From: Bacteroidota bacterium
Lineage (GTDB): Bacteria > Bacteroidota > Bacteroidia > NS11-12g > UBA9320
DNA: 57,887 nt
Assembly (NCBI GenBank): GCA_018700895.1
Contig: JABIUV010000048.1
Location: forward strand, 1 to 57,887
Direction of reading: 5' to 3'
Part shown: positions 9,593 through 17,909 of the stretch, one piece after another
How the letters are laid out: the number at the start of each line of letters is the position of its first letter
Numbering within the stretch: position 1 is the stretch's first letter
The notes under the pieces: generated by a model
Database searches by the model: none
Told to the model about the DNA's origin: nothing
What the model saw: only the letters and a program-made list of their open reading frames with translations
Made by a program: the position numbers and the translations under genes

Positions 9593-10001
9593 AATTTATT
9601 TAGAATCGGATATACAAGATATATCACAACTGTTCCACGTGAAACCCCTAAATCAAATTCACAAAGAATTAGAGATACAAAAACCCTGTATCTATTACAT
9701 TGTAACTGATGATGAACTCCTTCAATTAAATAAGCAAGTATTGAAACACGACTATTATACAGATATTATAACCTTCGATTACGAAGACGATGAAGATATA
9801 GATGAGAATGAAATAGTTATTAGTTGGGATAGGATACAAGACAATGCTCTAACATTAAAACAAGATATACAAAACGAATTTAATAGAGTGTGTATACACG
9901 GTTTATTACACTTGGCTGGATATAAGGATAAGACAAAAACAGAGCAACTAGAGATGACGAAAGCTGAAAACAAATATTTAAAAAAATACTGTTCCACGTG
10001 A
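9579..10001 (+). CDS. ybeY: Endoribonuclease YbeY (16S rRNA maturation)
   Basis: This 140-residue protein has the zinc site H107-x3-H111-x5-D117 in HGLLHLAGYKDKT; the third ligand is the Asp usual in this phylum instead of His. It functions in 3' maturation of 16S rRNA and in ribosome quality control. Start and stop overlap the neighbours tightly (14 nt with the surface-protein gene), which points to one transcript running into mnmG. One parS-like site lies within the gene and another covers its stop codon. Confidence 0.88.
   Translation: MSLDRIYLESDIQDISQLFHVKPLNQIHKELEIQKPCIYYIVTDDELLQLNKQVLKHDYYTDIITFDYEDDEDIDENEIVISWDRIQDNALTLKQDIQNEFNRVCIHGLLHLAGYKDKTKTEQLEMTKAENKYLKKYCST
9631..9646. 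promoter_or_regulatory. parS-like ParB site within ybeY
   Basis: TGTTCCACGTGAAACC matches 15 of 16 positions of the ParB consensus TGTTNCACGTGAAACA known from B. subtilis. It lies 3.9 kb from the putative origin. No parAB genes are present in the window. Confidence 0.6.
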
Positions 10002-10005
10002 AACA
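9990..10005. promoter_or_regulatory. parS site at the ybeY-mnmG junction
   Basis: TGTTCCACGTGAAACA matches the 16-bp ParB consensus TGTTNCACGTGAAACA completely. It covers the ybeY stop codon and its last base directly precedes the mnmG ATG at 10006. ParB bound here could both mark the origin region and impede transcription into mnmG; the second effect is speculation. Confidence 0.75.
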
Positions 10006-11859
10006 ATGAAATACAATTTAATAGTAGTAGGGGCTGGACACGCAGGATGCGAAGCAGCCAATATAGCCGCAAAACTTGGTTCTAAGGTTTTGCTAATTAC
10101 CATGAATATGGAAACTATAGCAAAGATGTCTTGTAATCCAGCGATGGGGGGCGTTGCTAAAGGCCAAATTGTGCGCGAAATTGACGCTCTTGGCGGTTTA
10201 TCTGGTATTGTGTCTGACTATAGTATGATGCAGTTTAGAATGTTAAATACTTCTAAAGGCCCGGCAATGTGGAGTCCCAGGACCCAAAATGATAGAACGT
10301 TGTTCTCGCTTAAGTGGCGAGAACTACTAGAAAATAATTTTAATATCGATTTCATACAAGACTCTGTTAATGAAATACTCATAGATAATAATAAGGCTAA
10401 TGGAGTTAAAACCACCTCAGGTAATACATATTACTCCAACGCAGTAATCGTAACCAGTGGCACTTTTATGAATGGAATAATTCATATCGGTCGCAAACAG
10501 ATTACAGGAGGTAGAATGGGAGATAAGGCTTCATATGGGATTACAGAGCAGTTAGTATCCCTAGGTTTTGAAGCAGGAAGAATGAAGACAGGCACACCAC
10601 CACGAGTGGATGGACGGACCATAAATTATGGAGTTATGGAAGAACAAGCAGGTGATTTAGATCCACAATGTTTTTCCTTTCGAAATCCTATTCAAATAAA
10701 AAAACAACATTCCTGTCATATCACGTATACCAACGAACAAGTACACGACACGTTACGAAGTGCTTTTGCTGATAGTCCATTATTTAATGGCGCTATACAA
10801 GGAGTGGGGCCCAGATACTGTCCTTCGGTTGAGGATAAAGTTAATCGATTTGCGGAGCGTACACGCCACCAAATATTTGTAGAACCAGAAGGCTGGAATA
10901 CGTATGAAACTTATATCAATGGTTTTAGTACTTCTCTTCCACAAGACATACAATTTAAAGCTTTAAGGCAAATTAAGGGATTCGAAAACGCTAAAATATT
11001 TAGACCGGGTTATGCCATAGAGTATGATTTCTTTTATCCAACCCAACTCAAACTTTCATTAGAAACTAAGGTAATAGATAACCTATATTTTGCCGGACAA
11101 ATAAATGGTACAACAGGATACGAGGAAGCTGCCTGCCAAGGACTAATGGCCGGTATAAATGCCCATAATAAAGTAAAAGAAAAAGATTCGTTTATACTAA
11201 AAAGAAGTGATGCATATATAGGTGTACTTATCGATGACCTAATAAACAAAGGAACTAAAGAACCCTATCGCATGTTTACCAGTAGAGCAGAATATAGAAT
11301 TCTACTAAGACAGGATAATGCTGATCTCAGACTTATGCCATTAGCTTATAAACAAGGTACTATTACTCAACAAGAATTTGATAGACTAGAATATAAACGA
11401 TCTAATGTAAATACAATAAATAAAATTATTAAAAAGAAAACTATAACTCCCGTAGAAACTAATCCAGTTCTAGAGAAATATAATACAGCACCAATTCCCC
11501 AAAATTATCATATCGAAAAAGTTCTATCACGTCCACAAATTAATTTTAAACATTTACTTGAGATAGACTCTATAAATAAATTAATGTCAGACTACAATGA
11601 AGATGAACTATTACAATCTGAAATACAACTAAAGTATAAAGGATATATCCAAACAGAAGAAGAAAACGTAGAGAAATTATTACGTCACGAGAACTTAAAA
11701 ATCGATTCTACCTTTGATTTTAATACTATCACTTCTTTATCCCTAGAAGCACGTGATAAGCTTAACCAAATTAAACCTGAAAATATTGGACAAGCATCAC
11801 GAATAAGTGGAGTAAGCCCAGCTGATGTATCTGTATTATTAGTACATTTCGGGCGTTAA
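10006..11859 (+). CDS. mnmG: tRNA uridine-34 5-carboxymethylaminomethyl modification enzyme MnmG (GidA)
   Basis: At 617 residues it has the family length. The FAD-binding GAGHAGCEAA is at residues 9-18, followed by CNPAMGGVAKGQ near 46-57 and GTFMNGIIH near 150. The glycine-rich C-terminal FAD contact is PTQLKLSLETK...FAGQINGTTGYEEAA, and a helical C-terminal domain binds MnmE. With MnmE it modifies the wobble uridine of several tRNAs. mnmG lies near oriC in many bacteria, which fits the origin-like sequence 1.5 kb downstream. Its stop shares one base with the next gene's ATG (TAATG). Confidence 0.96.
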   Translation: MKYNLIVVGAGHAGCEAANIAAKLGSKVLLITMNMETIAKMSCNPAMGGVAKGQIVREIDALGGLSGIVSDYSMMQFRMLNTSKGPAMWSPRTQNDRTLFSLKWRELLENNFNIDFIQDSVNEILIDNNKANGVKTTSGNTYYSNAVIVTSGTFMNGIIHIGRKQITGGRMGDKASYGITEQLVSLGFEAGRMKTGTPPRVDGRTINYGVMEEQAGDLDPQCFSFRNPIQIKKQHSCHITYTNEQVHDTLRSAFADSPLFNGAIQGVGPRYCPSVEDKVNRFAERTRHQIFVEPEGWNTYETYINGFSTSLPQDIQFKALRQIKGFENAKIFRPGYAIEYDFFYPTQLKLSLETKVIDNLYFAGQINGTTGYEEAACQGLMAGINAHNKVKEKDSFILKRSDAYIGVLIDDLINKGTKEPYRMFTSRAEYRILLRQDNADLRLMPLAYKQGTITQQEFDRLEYKRSNVNTINKIIKKKTITPVETNPVLEKYNTAPIPQNYHIEKVLSRPQINFKHLLEIDSINKLMSDYNEDELLQSEIQLKYKGYIQTEEENVEKLLRHENLKIDSTFDFNTITSLSLEARDKLNQIKPENIGQASRISGVSPADVSVLLVHFGR

Positions 11860-13376
11860 TGAAATACATAGTTTTACTAAGTTTACTGTTTTTTAGTTGT
11901 GCATCGGTACAACCTATATCTGGGGGTGAAAAAGACACTAATCCTCCAGAAGTGGTAAGTAGCACAATAGATAGTGCAGCCTTATTTGTAAATAAAAATA
12001 CCGTTACATTTACATTTGATGAATATATAAAAGCTAAAAATACTCAAGAGAACTTACTTATTTCTCCTAACCAAATTAAACCACCTACTATCACAGTTAA
12101 AAATAAAAAACTAACCATAACCTTAAACGATAGCCTTAAAGAAAACACTACGTACACCTATCAGTTTAACGAGACCATACTCGATAATAATGAAGGTAAT
12201 CCTATTACAGATTATAAATTTATATATTCCACTGGGAACTATATAGATTCAGCATTCTATGCAGGAAAAGTTAAGAACTATATAACTAAAGAACCGTGCG
12301 ACGGTTGTAAGATTCTTCTGTACACCAAGTATAGAGACTCTTCTGTTGTATTAGATAAACCTGCCTATATAAGCACAACCAATGAGAACGGTACATTTAA
12401 CTTTACTAACTTACCCAATGATACCTTTTATGCTATGGCCCTACAAGACGGCAATAAAAACTCCAAACTAAACACAGATGAATACGTATCCCTACCTAGA
12501 AAGATAAATACAGAAACCAGTCGAATTGATACCTTCAATATATTTCTAAACAAAAACAGTGATCCATTAAGAATCACCCAAGTAGCTAAAACTCCACCAG
12601 GTGTATTCAAATATAATAGTAACCAACCTTTACTATCTGACTCTATTAAGCTTATAATTAATAATAAACCAGTTTTATTTTCAATAAACCCCTCAAAAGA
12701 TACTATTACTACGATCTATAAGCAACTCGCTGATTCTTTAGATATACTAATCCTCGTGCACATGGATACATTCACTTTTGATCACACTGAAGACTTATCC
12801 TCCATAGAGTACACGATAAAACCCAAGATAACTACCTACCAAAACTACATTGAACTAACAAGTAAAACCCCAATAGAAAATATCGATTCCGCTAAGTTAA
12901 CACTACTTATAGACTCAGTATATCAATCTATTAAACTTTACCGTATAGATACCTTTTCATTTAAGATAAATTATAACTCCAGTTCACACCTAAAATTAAG
13001 TATCCTTAAAGGAGCATTAACAGATATAAATAATAAAGTTAATAAAACCGATACACTGTCTATAGCACCATATAAAGACTTAGAAACCAACCTTAAACTA
13101 ACTATAGTAGCAGACTCTAACACTTCTTATATTCTAACTTTACTCCAAGGAGATAAACCATATTATACCCAATACTTTACTGGCCTAAATGACTTAATAT
13201 TAAATAACATCAAGCCAGGTACATATAAGGTTCGCATAGAAACTGACAGTAACAACAATGATATATGGGATACAGGTGATATATATACTAATAAACCTCC
13301 GGAGCCCATCTTTTTGTCAGAGCCATTTGATATTCGTCAGAACTGGGATAAAGAACTGACTATCAATATAAAATAG
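11859..13376 (+). CDS. Lipoprotein with SbsA/Big_5-like Ig domain
   Basis: This 505-residue lipoprotein has the lipobox LLFFSC in its first 15 residues. An Ig-like domain of the SbsA/Big_5 type follows at about 25-120 (NPPEVVSSTIDSAA, VTFTFDEYIKA, LKENTTYTYQF). The middle region carries a CDGC motif and a carboxypeptidase-regulatory-like beta fold (NENGTFNFTNLPNDTFYAMAL); the C-terminus has a further repeat (IKPGTYKVRIETDSNNN). It is a widespread Bacteroidota envelope protein of unknown role. Base use is striking: on the coding strand one 60-nt line (12121) has 16 C and 7 G by hand count, the reverse of pheS next door. Translation is coupled to mnmG by the 1-nt overlap. Confidence 0.75.
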   Translation: MKYIVLLSLLFFSCASVQPISGGEKDTNPPEVVSSTIDSAALFVNKNTVTFTFDEYIKAKNTQENLLISPNQIKPPTITVKNKKLTITLNDSLKENTTYTYQFNETILDNNEGNPITDYKFIYSTGNYIDSAFYAGKVKNYITKEPCDGCKILLYTKYRDSSVVLDKPAYISTTNENGTFNFTNLPNDTFYAMALQDGNKNSKLNTDEYVSLPRKINTETSRIDTFNIFLNKNSDPLRITQVAKTPPGVFKYNSNQPLLSDSIKLIINNKPVLFSINPSKDTITTIYKQLADSLDILILVHMDTFTFDHTEDLSSIEYTIKPKITTYQNYIELTSKTPIENIDSAKLTLLIDSVYQSIKLYRIDTFSFKINYNSSSHLKLSILKGALTDINNKVNKTDTLSIAPYKDLETNLKLTIVADSNTSYILTLLQGDKPYYTQYFTGLNDLILNNIKPGTYKVRIETDSNNNDIWDTGDIYTNKPPEPIFLSEPFDIRQNWDKELTINIK

Positions 13377-13391
13377 GATTGTTAACATACT

Positions 13392-13412
13392 TAATAACAA
13401 CTAATGTTATTA
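13392..13412. repeat. Inverted repeat in the origin-like region
   Basis: TAATAACA and TGTTATTA form perfect 8-bp arms around ACTAA, 16 nt after the lipoprotein stop codon. No T-run follows on either side, so it is not a standard terminator. Confidence 0.5.
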
Positions 13413-13518
13413 GTGGAGTATAAGACACTTATTCGACGCTATACATAAACTATCCACCTTAGCTTATATTTAACCAACCTGGAGTTAACAATATGACCCG
13501 TATATATACACCATGCTG

Positions 13519-13527
13519 TTATCCACA
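13519..13527 (+). promoter_or_regulatory. Consensus DnaA box
   Basis: TTATCCACA matches the high-affinity DnaA box exactly. It lies in non-coding DNA about 160 nt before the strand-composition flip. Confidence 0.65.
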
Positions 13528-13793
13528 ATACTATGCTTATAACCTAGTTAACACAACCGCACGAATTTGTTAAGTAATAGATTACTAATAACTTAATACC
13601 AATTATACTGTTAAAAAATTGTTATCAACCGTAAATCAAAATTAACTTACGAACCAATTCACACACCTTTAGTTATATACTATTATAAGTTTAATTAATC
13701 TTTTTAAAAAAGTAATAAGAAAGTGGATTGAGGAATTTTGAAAGCTTTGATATGAAGTAAACGAAGAGATTGTTTTTCTTTGTACCAACGATA

Positions 13794-14804
13794 ATGAAAG
13801 AGCAGATAGATAACCTGGTTGACGAATTAAAGAATTTTAAAATTTCATCGAAAGATGAATTAGAAAAATTTAGATTAAAATTTTTGGTAAAAAAGGGTTT
13901 GGTGAATGATCTTTTTAATGAATTCAAAAGCCTGACTGGTGAAGAAAAGAAAAAGTGGGGTAAGGAATTAAATGTAGCTAAGCAAAAGGTTGAATCATTT
14001 TATAAATCGTCACTAGAGCAATTAGAAGAATCTGGAGTTGGAAATAGTGAGGTAGAATCTGAATTACCAGGATATTTTTCAGAACTGGGAGGACGTCATC
14101 CGATAAGTTATGTAGTTGAGGAGATGAATCAAATTTTTGAACGATTAGGGTTTTCTGTGTCGGTAGGTCCAGAAGTGGAGGATGACTGGCATAATTTCTC
14201 TGCATTAAACTTTCCACCTAATCATCCTGCACGAGACATGCAAGATACTTTTTTTGTAGAAGATGATATAGCATTGCGTACTCATACGTCGTCGGTACAG
14301 GTAAGACTCATGGAAGAGGGAAATTTACCTATAAGAAGCGTCATGCCAGGACGTGTTTATAGAAATGAGGCTATTTCAGCCCGTTCTAACTGTTTTTTTC
14401 ATCAGGTTGAGGGTTTATATATAAATAAAGGAGTTTCTTTCTTAGATCTTAAACAAACGCTATATAATTTTGTCCAAGAATTTTTTGGTGCTAATACTAA
14501 GGTTAGATTTAGAGCTTCTTATTTCCCGTTTACAGAACCTAGTGCAGAAATGGATATTTTCCTAGGTACGGAAACGGAGTCTGATTATAAATTAACCAAG
14601 GGAACAGGTTGGTTAGAAATTTTGGGATGTGGAATGGTAGATCCTAATGTTTTAGAAAACTGCAAAATAGATAGTAATGAATATAGTGGCTTTGCTTTTG
14701 GACTAGGAGTAGACCGAATTGCAATGCTCAAATATGGAGTCAAAGATTTACGAACGTTTTTTAACAACGATAAACGTTTCTTAGACCAGTTTGCTACTTT
14801 ATAA
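13794..14804 (+). CDS. pheS: Phenylalanine-tRNA ligase alpha subunit
   Basis: The start is set at MKEQIDNLVDEL (13794) because the in-frame codons from 13770 add a hydrophobic stretch not seen in the family. The 336-residue product has the N-terminal coiled coil that contacts tRNA (residues 1-80) and the class II aminoacyl-tRNA synthetase core: GRHPISYV, the motif 2 region VYRNEAISARSNCFFHQVEG and motif 3 GFAFGLGVDRIAMLKYG. It forms the alpha2-beta2 enzyme with PheT, which is not in this window. The coding strand is G-rich and C-poor (16 G against 5 C in line 13921). Confidence 0.95.
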   Translation: MKEQIDNLVDELKNFKISSKDELEKFRLKFLVKKGLVNDLFNEFKSLTGEEKKKWGKELNVAKQKVESFYKSSLEQLEESGVGNSEVESELPGYFSELGGRHPISYVVEEMNQIFERLGFSVSVGPEVEDDWHNFSALNFPPNHPARDMQDTFFVEDDIALRTHTSSVQVRLMEEGNLPIRSVMPGRVYRNEAISARSNCFFHQVEGLYINKGVSFLDLKQTLYNFVQEFFGANTKVRFRASYFPFTEPSAEMDIFLGTETESDYKLTKGTGWLEILGCGMVDPNVLENCKIDSNEYSGFAFGLGVDRIAMLKYGVKDLRTFFNNDKRFLDQFATL

Positions 14805-14820
14805 TTTTGAGTGAGGAAAA

Positions 14821-15033
14821 TTATTCCTTGGTAGTAGTTTCGTTTATTCCTTCGATTAATACTTTTTGCATAGAATCTAGACGTTGTTTGTCTTTCAAAA
14901 GCATCGCATCCACATTATCTACTTCTTCTCTTACATCTTCATCGGTCATTTCTGATTCGCTATAATCGGGATCTATACTACTCGGTGAGCAGGCATATAT
15001 TAATAATGTAGTTAAGATGTAAATACACTTCAT
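14821..15033 (-). CDS. Small acidic lipoprotein
   Basis: This 70-residue protein has a short lipoprotein signal (MKCIYILTTLLIYAC, lipobox LIYAC). The acidic tail is predicted helical and rich in Asp, Glu and Lys. No family was recognised. It lies downstream of the Ala-rich lipoprotein gene but beyond that gene's terminator. Confidence 0.55.
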   Translation of the reverse strand: MKCIYILTTLLIYACSPSSIDPDYSESEMTDEDVREEVDNVDAMLLKDKQRLDSMQKVLIEGINETTTKE

Positions 15034-15080
15034 AACAACAAATCAATATATTTTATAATTAAAAAACAATAAGGCATAAA

Positions 15081-15110
15081 AAAAGGTAGCTCGTAGAGCT
15101 ACCTTTTTTT
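15081..15110 (-). terminator. Bidirectional-looking terminator after the Ala-rich lipoprotein gene
   Basis: The perfect 8-bp stem GGTAGCTC/GAGCTACC with a GTA loop is flanked by A and T runs on both sides. It lies 19-48 nt past the stop codon of the minus-strand gene ending at 15129. Confidence 0.8.
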
Positions 15111-15128
15111 GTAAATAATAAGTTATGA

Positions 15129-15407
15129 TTACTTAATCATTTCTTCTGCAGCCTCAGCAGCACCTTCTACAGCGTCACCAGCAGCCTCAGCAGCACCTTC
15201 TACAGCGTCACCAGCAGCTTCAGCAGCAGCTTCTACAGTATCAGCAGCAGCTTCTACAGCGTCACCAGCAGCGTCTAACAAACTTTCAGCCTCAGCCTCA
15301 GCACCTTCTACAGTTTCAGTTGCAGCTTCTTCAGTTTCAGCAGCATTGTTACAAGCAGTAAATGCGAATACAGAAACGATAGCGAATAGAGCAATAATTT
15401 TTTTCAT
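15129..15407 (-). CDS. Small Ala/Glu-rich lipoprotein with 11-residue repeats
   Basis: The start is placed at MKKIIALFAIVSVFAF (15407), which gives a lipoprotein signal with lipobox FTAC; the upstream ATG at 15446 lies before the -7 element. The mature chain of about 73 residues is low-complexity Ala, Glu, Asp and Gly. It contains the unit AAGDAVEGAAE twice plus degenerate copies, an 11-residue periodicity typical of amphipathic surface-lying helices. Role is unknown; a membrane- or cell-wall-associated helix is an inference. A -7 element and a strong terminator make it a single-gene unit. Confidence 0.7.
   Translation of the reverse strand: MKKIIALFAIVSVFAFTACNNAAETEEAATETVEGAEAEAESLLDAAGDAVEAAADTVEAAAEAAGDAVEGAAEAAGDAVEGAAEAAEEMIK
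15148..15246 (-). repeat. 33-bp tandem repeats coding for 11-mers
   Basis: Two exact 33-bp copies (15148-15180 and 15181-15213) are followed by a degenerate third copy. They encode the AAGDAVEGAAE units and could expand or contract by slippage. Confidence 0.7.
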
Positions 15408-15443
15408 TTTACGTAAAATTTTAATTGTTAAATATTTAAGCCA

Positions 15444-15451
15444 CAAATATA
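15444..15451 (-). promoter_or_regulatory. -7 promoter element for the Ala-rich lipoprotein
   Basis: TATATTTG on the minus strand fits TAnnTTTG. It lies 37 nt upstream of the ATG at 15407, which also argues against the ATG at 15446. Confidence 0.45.
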
Positions 15452-15477
15452 AATAATTGTGACAATTTTCTTGCTAA

Positions 15478-16782
15478 CTATTTTTTTCTAAAATATATTC
15501 TAACCGGAATACCACTGAAGTCATAATTAGCCCTCAGTTTATTCTCTAAAAACCGCTTGTAACTATCCCCTATATACTGGGGTAAATTACAGAAGAAAGC
15601 GAAACTCGGACATTGCGTAGGTAATTGAGTAACATATTTAATTTTTATATACTTACCCTTGAGAGATGGTGGCGGTTGACGCTCAATAATGGGAAGAAAG
15701 AACTCATTTAGTTTACTAGTAGTTAATTTGGTCTTCATAGAAGCGTGAACTTTCATCAGCTCATCCAGTGCTTTAAGTACACGTTTTTTGGTAAGAGCCG
15801 AAACAAATAAGATAGGCACATCTGTAAAAGGGGCAATTTTCTGTTTTACTAATGCTTCATACTCTTTTGCTGTATGGGTATCTTTTTCTATCAAGTCCCA
15901 CTTGTTAATTATAATAACTACACCCTTTCCATTTTTTTGAGCAAGGCTAAAGAGGTTCATATCTTGAGCCTCCAATCCACGTGTTGCATCTACCACCAGT
16001 GCTACTACATCTACATTTTCGATAGCTCTAATGCTACGCATCACCGAGTAAAATTCTATATCCTCGCTTACCTTACTTTTTTTACGGACTCCTGCCGTGT
16101 CTACCAAGTAAAGGTCATTGTTAAATGCTTTATATCGTACAAATAAAGTGTCACGTGTAGTACCAGGAACATCAGTTACTATATTTCGCTCTTCACCTAG
16201 TAGGGTATTACAAAATGTTGATTTTCCAGCATTAGGTCTTCCTACGAAAGCTATTTTAGGAATATCATCATCCAGCTCTAAGTCACCTTCGGGCAATAGA
16301 CTTACGAGTTCATCTAGTAACTCACCTGTACCACTACCTGTAAGTGATGAGATAGGGTAAATCAAATCTACACCCATACTGTAATATGAGTTGGCCATAA
16401 ACATTCGCTCATCATTATCAGCCTTATTGGCTACTAGTAAGTATGGCTTATTACTTTCTCTTACAATCCTAAAAAACGCAATATCTAGATCATTTGGGTC
16501 TAAAACAGAGTCCACCATAAAGAGCAATACGTCTGCTTCATTTATAGCCAATTCTACTTGTTCGCGAATATGAGTTTCAAATATATCAGTACTATCTTTC
16601 ACATATCCACCAGTGTCTATTACAGTAAATTCTTTACCTATCCAATCGCTTTTACCGTAATGTCTATCGCGGGTTACACCACTTACGTTATCTACTATGG
16701 CTTTTCGCTCGCCTATAAGTCTGTTAAAAAGAGTTGATTTGCCTACGTTGGGTCTTCCAACTATCGCTACTATTCCTGCCAT
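15478..16782 (-). CDS. der: Ribosome biogenesis GTPase Der (EngA)
   Basis: The 434-residue protein has the tandem G domains unique to Der: GRPNVGKS at 9-16, DTGG at 56-59 and NKAD at 119-122 in the first; GRPNAGKS at 181-188, DTAG and NKWD in the second. A C-terminal KH-like domain follows (about 345-434). It assembles the 50S subunit. era lies directly upstream, so two ribosome-assembly GTPases sit side by side on the same strand. Confidence 0.97.
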   Translation of the reverse strand: MAGIVAIVGRPNVGKSTLFNRLIGERKAIVDNVSGVTRDRHYGKSDWIGKEFTVIDTGGYVKDSTDIFETHIREQVELAINEADVLLFMVDSVLDPNDLDIAFFRIVRESNKPYLLVANKADNDERMFMANSYYSMGVDLIYPISSLTGSGTGELLDELVSLLPEGDLELDDDIPKIAFVGRPNAGKSTFCNTLLGEERNIVTDVPGTTRDTLFVRYKAFNNDLYLVDTAGVRKKSKVSEDIEFYSVMRSIRAIENVDVVALVVDATRGLEAQDMNLFSLAQKNGKGVVIIINKWDLIEKDTHTAKEYEALVKQKIAPFTDVPILFVSALTKKRVLKALDELMKVHASMKTKLTTSKLNEFFLPIIERQPPPSLKGKYIKIKYVTQLPTQCPSFAFFCNLPQYIGDSYKRFLENKLRANYDFSGIPVRIYFRKK

Positions 16783-16906
16783 TGTGTATAATGTTGTCTA
16801 ATTGCTATGTTTCTGCTATCCGCAGCCTTTTTTGTATTTGTTAGAAGAACTCTTAAGAACCTAAGAGTATCGAGCCGTTTTACAATGCGGCAAAGGTAGT
16901 TGTTTA

Positions 16907-17788
16907 TTATTTCTTCAGATATCCAAAGCGTTTGAGCTGTTGCTCATCGCTTCGCCAGTCTTTTTTCACCTTAACAGTGAGAGATAAGAATATTTTTTTC
17001 TTGATAAATTCTTCTATTCGCTTGCGAGATGCAATACCTAGACTTTTGATAGCTGAGCCACCTCTACCCAAGAGTATACCTTTTTGCGAATCTCGCTCTA
17101 CATTTATAGTGGCGTAAATCTCGTCAAGTTTTTCTTTCTCATTGTACTCTGTCACGTTTACCTCTACGCTATAGGGTATTTCTTTTTTGAATTGGGTTAA
17201 GATTTGCTCACGAATCATTTCACTTACCAGAAATCTAACATTCTCGTCACTAATAGATTCGGTATCGTAAAACGGAGGATGATCTGGAGCTAACTCTACC
17301 AAGGTTTTTATTATGCCATCTATATTAAACGACTCCAAAGCACTGGCAGCATATACATGTTCGGTTTCCAAATATTCTTTTACCTTGGTAATATCTGCCT
17401 GCAGTTGGTCTTGGTCTGTTACCAGATCTGCCTTATTCATCACTACCACTAGTGGGCATGTGATACGATTTTTGTATGCTTCAAATTGCTCTACTTTAGG
17501 ATATTGTCCGTCTAAAATAAGTAATACAGCATCGGCATCTTCTAGCGATTCATTCACCGCACCCATCATAGCTTCTTGTAATCTGTATGCTGATTTTTCT
17601 ATAATACCGGGAGTATCGCTAAACACGAGTTGATACCCATCTCCGTTTAATATTCCTTTAATACGGTGGCGAGTAGTTTGAGCTTTTGGGTTGGTAATCA
17701 CTAGATCTTCACCCAAGGCCGCGTTTAGAAAAGTAGACTTTCCTGCATTGGGTAAACCGAGTATCGTTATAAATGCTGATTTAAACAT
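16907..17788 (-). CDS. era: GTPase Era (30S subunit assembly)
   Basis: The 293-residue protein has one G domain (GLPNAGKS at 11-18, DTPG, NKAD) and a C-terminal KH RNA-binding domain (GRGGSAIKSLG). Era binds the 3' end of 16S rRNA. It has its own -7 element only 5 nt before the ATG, so the mRNA may be leaderless. der follows after 124 nt. Confidence 0.97.
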   Translation of the reverse strand: MFKSAFITILGLPNAGKSTFLNAALGEDLVITNPKAQTTRHRIKGILNGDGYQLVFSDTPGIIEKSAYRLQEAMMGAVNESLEDADAVLLILDGQYPKVEQFEAYKNRITCPLVVVMNKADLVTDQDQLQADITKVKEYLETEHVYAASALESFNIDGIIKTLVELAPDHPPFYDTESISDENVRFLVSEMIREQILTQFKKEIPYSVEVNVTEYNEKEKLDEIYATINVERDSQKGILLGRGGSAIKSLGIASRKRIEEFIKKKIFLSLTVKVKKDWRSDEQQLKRFGYLKK

Positions 17789-17793
17789 TGGGG

Positions 17794-17801
17794 CAAAGGT
17801 A
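17794..17801 (-). promoter_or_regulatory. -7 element immediately before era
   Basis: TACCTTTGC on the minus strand is a full -7 consensus. Five bases separate it from the era ATG, leaving little or no 5' leader. Three TAAACTT units (from 17809, 17821 and 17839 on the opposite strand) lie just upstream. Confidence 0.55.
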
Positions 17802-17909
17802 GGTTCACAAGTTTAAATCTAAGTTTAGGTCTAAAATTAAGTTTAGGAGTAAAAAGTTCATCTGCTCACTAAGTAAAATTATAGAGTTTTGGAAGTGAAT
17901 AGTGGTAGA

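Larger units (their letters stand above)
13377..13769. other. Probable chromosomal replication origin (oriC)
   Basis: This stretch has no plausible gene. It holds a perfect DnaA box TTATCCACA (13519-13527), weaker look-alikes CTATCCACC (13450-13458) and TTATCAACC (13622-13630), three GTTAAC palindromes (13381, 13484, 13547), an 8-bp inverted repeat TAATAACA/TGTTATTA (13392-13412) and AT-rich blocks near 13565-13620 and 13676-13720 that could unwind. By hand count C:G on the plus strand is 15:6, 16:5, 6:5 and 14:4 in the four 60-nt lines from 13441 to 13680, then 1:10 in 13681-13740. A non-coding skew flip, a DnaA box and nearby parS and mnmG together point to oriC. dnaA itself is not nearby. 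Confidence 0.65.

Noticed and set aside
13691-13927. 78-codon minus-strand ORF across the origin-like region and the pheS start
   Set aside because: The product is Phe/Ser/Lys low complexity antisense to the pheS coiled coil and matches no family.
17809-17850. Three AAGTTTA units upstream of era
   Set aside because: Spacing of 12 and 18 nt in AT-rich DNA is not regular enough to claim an operator; noted only with the era promoter.
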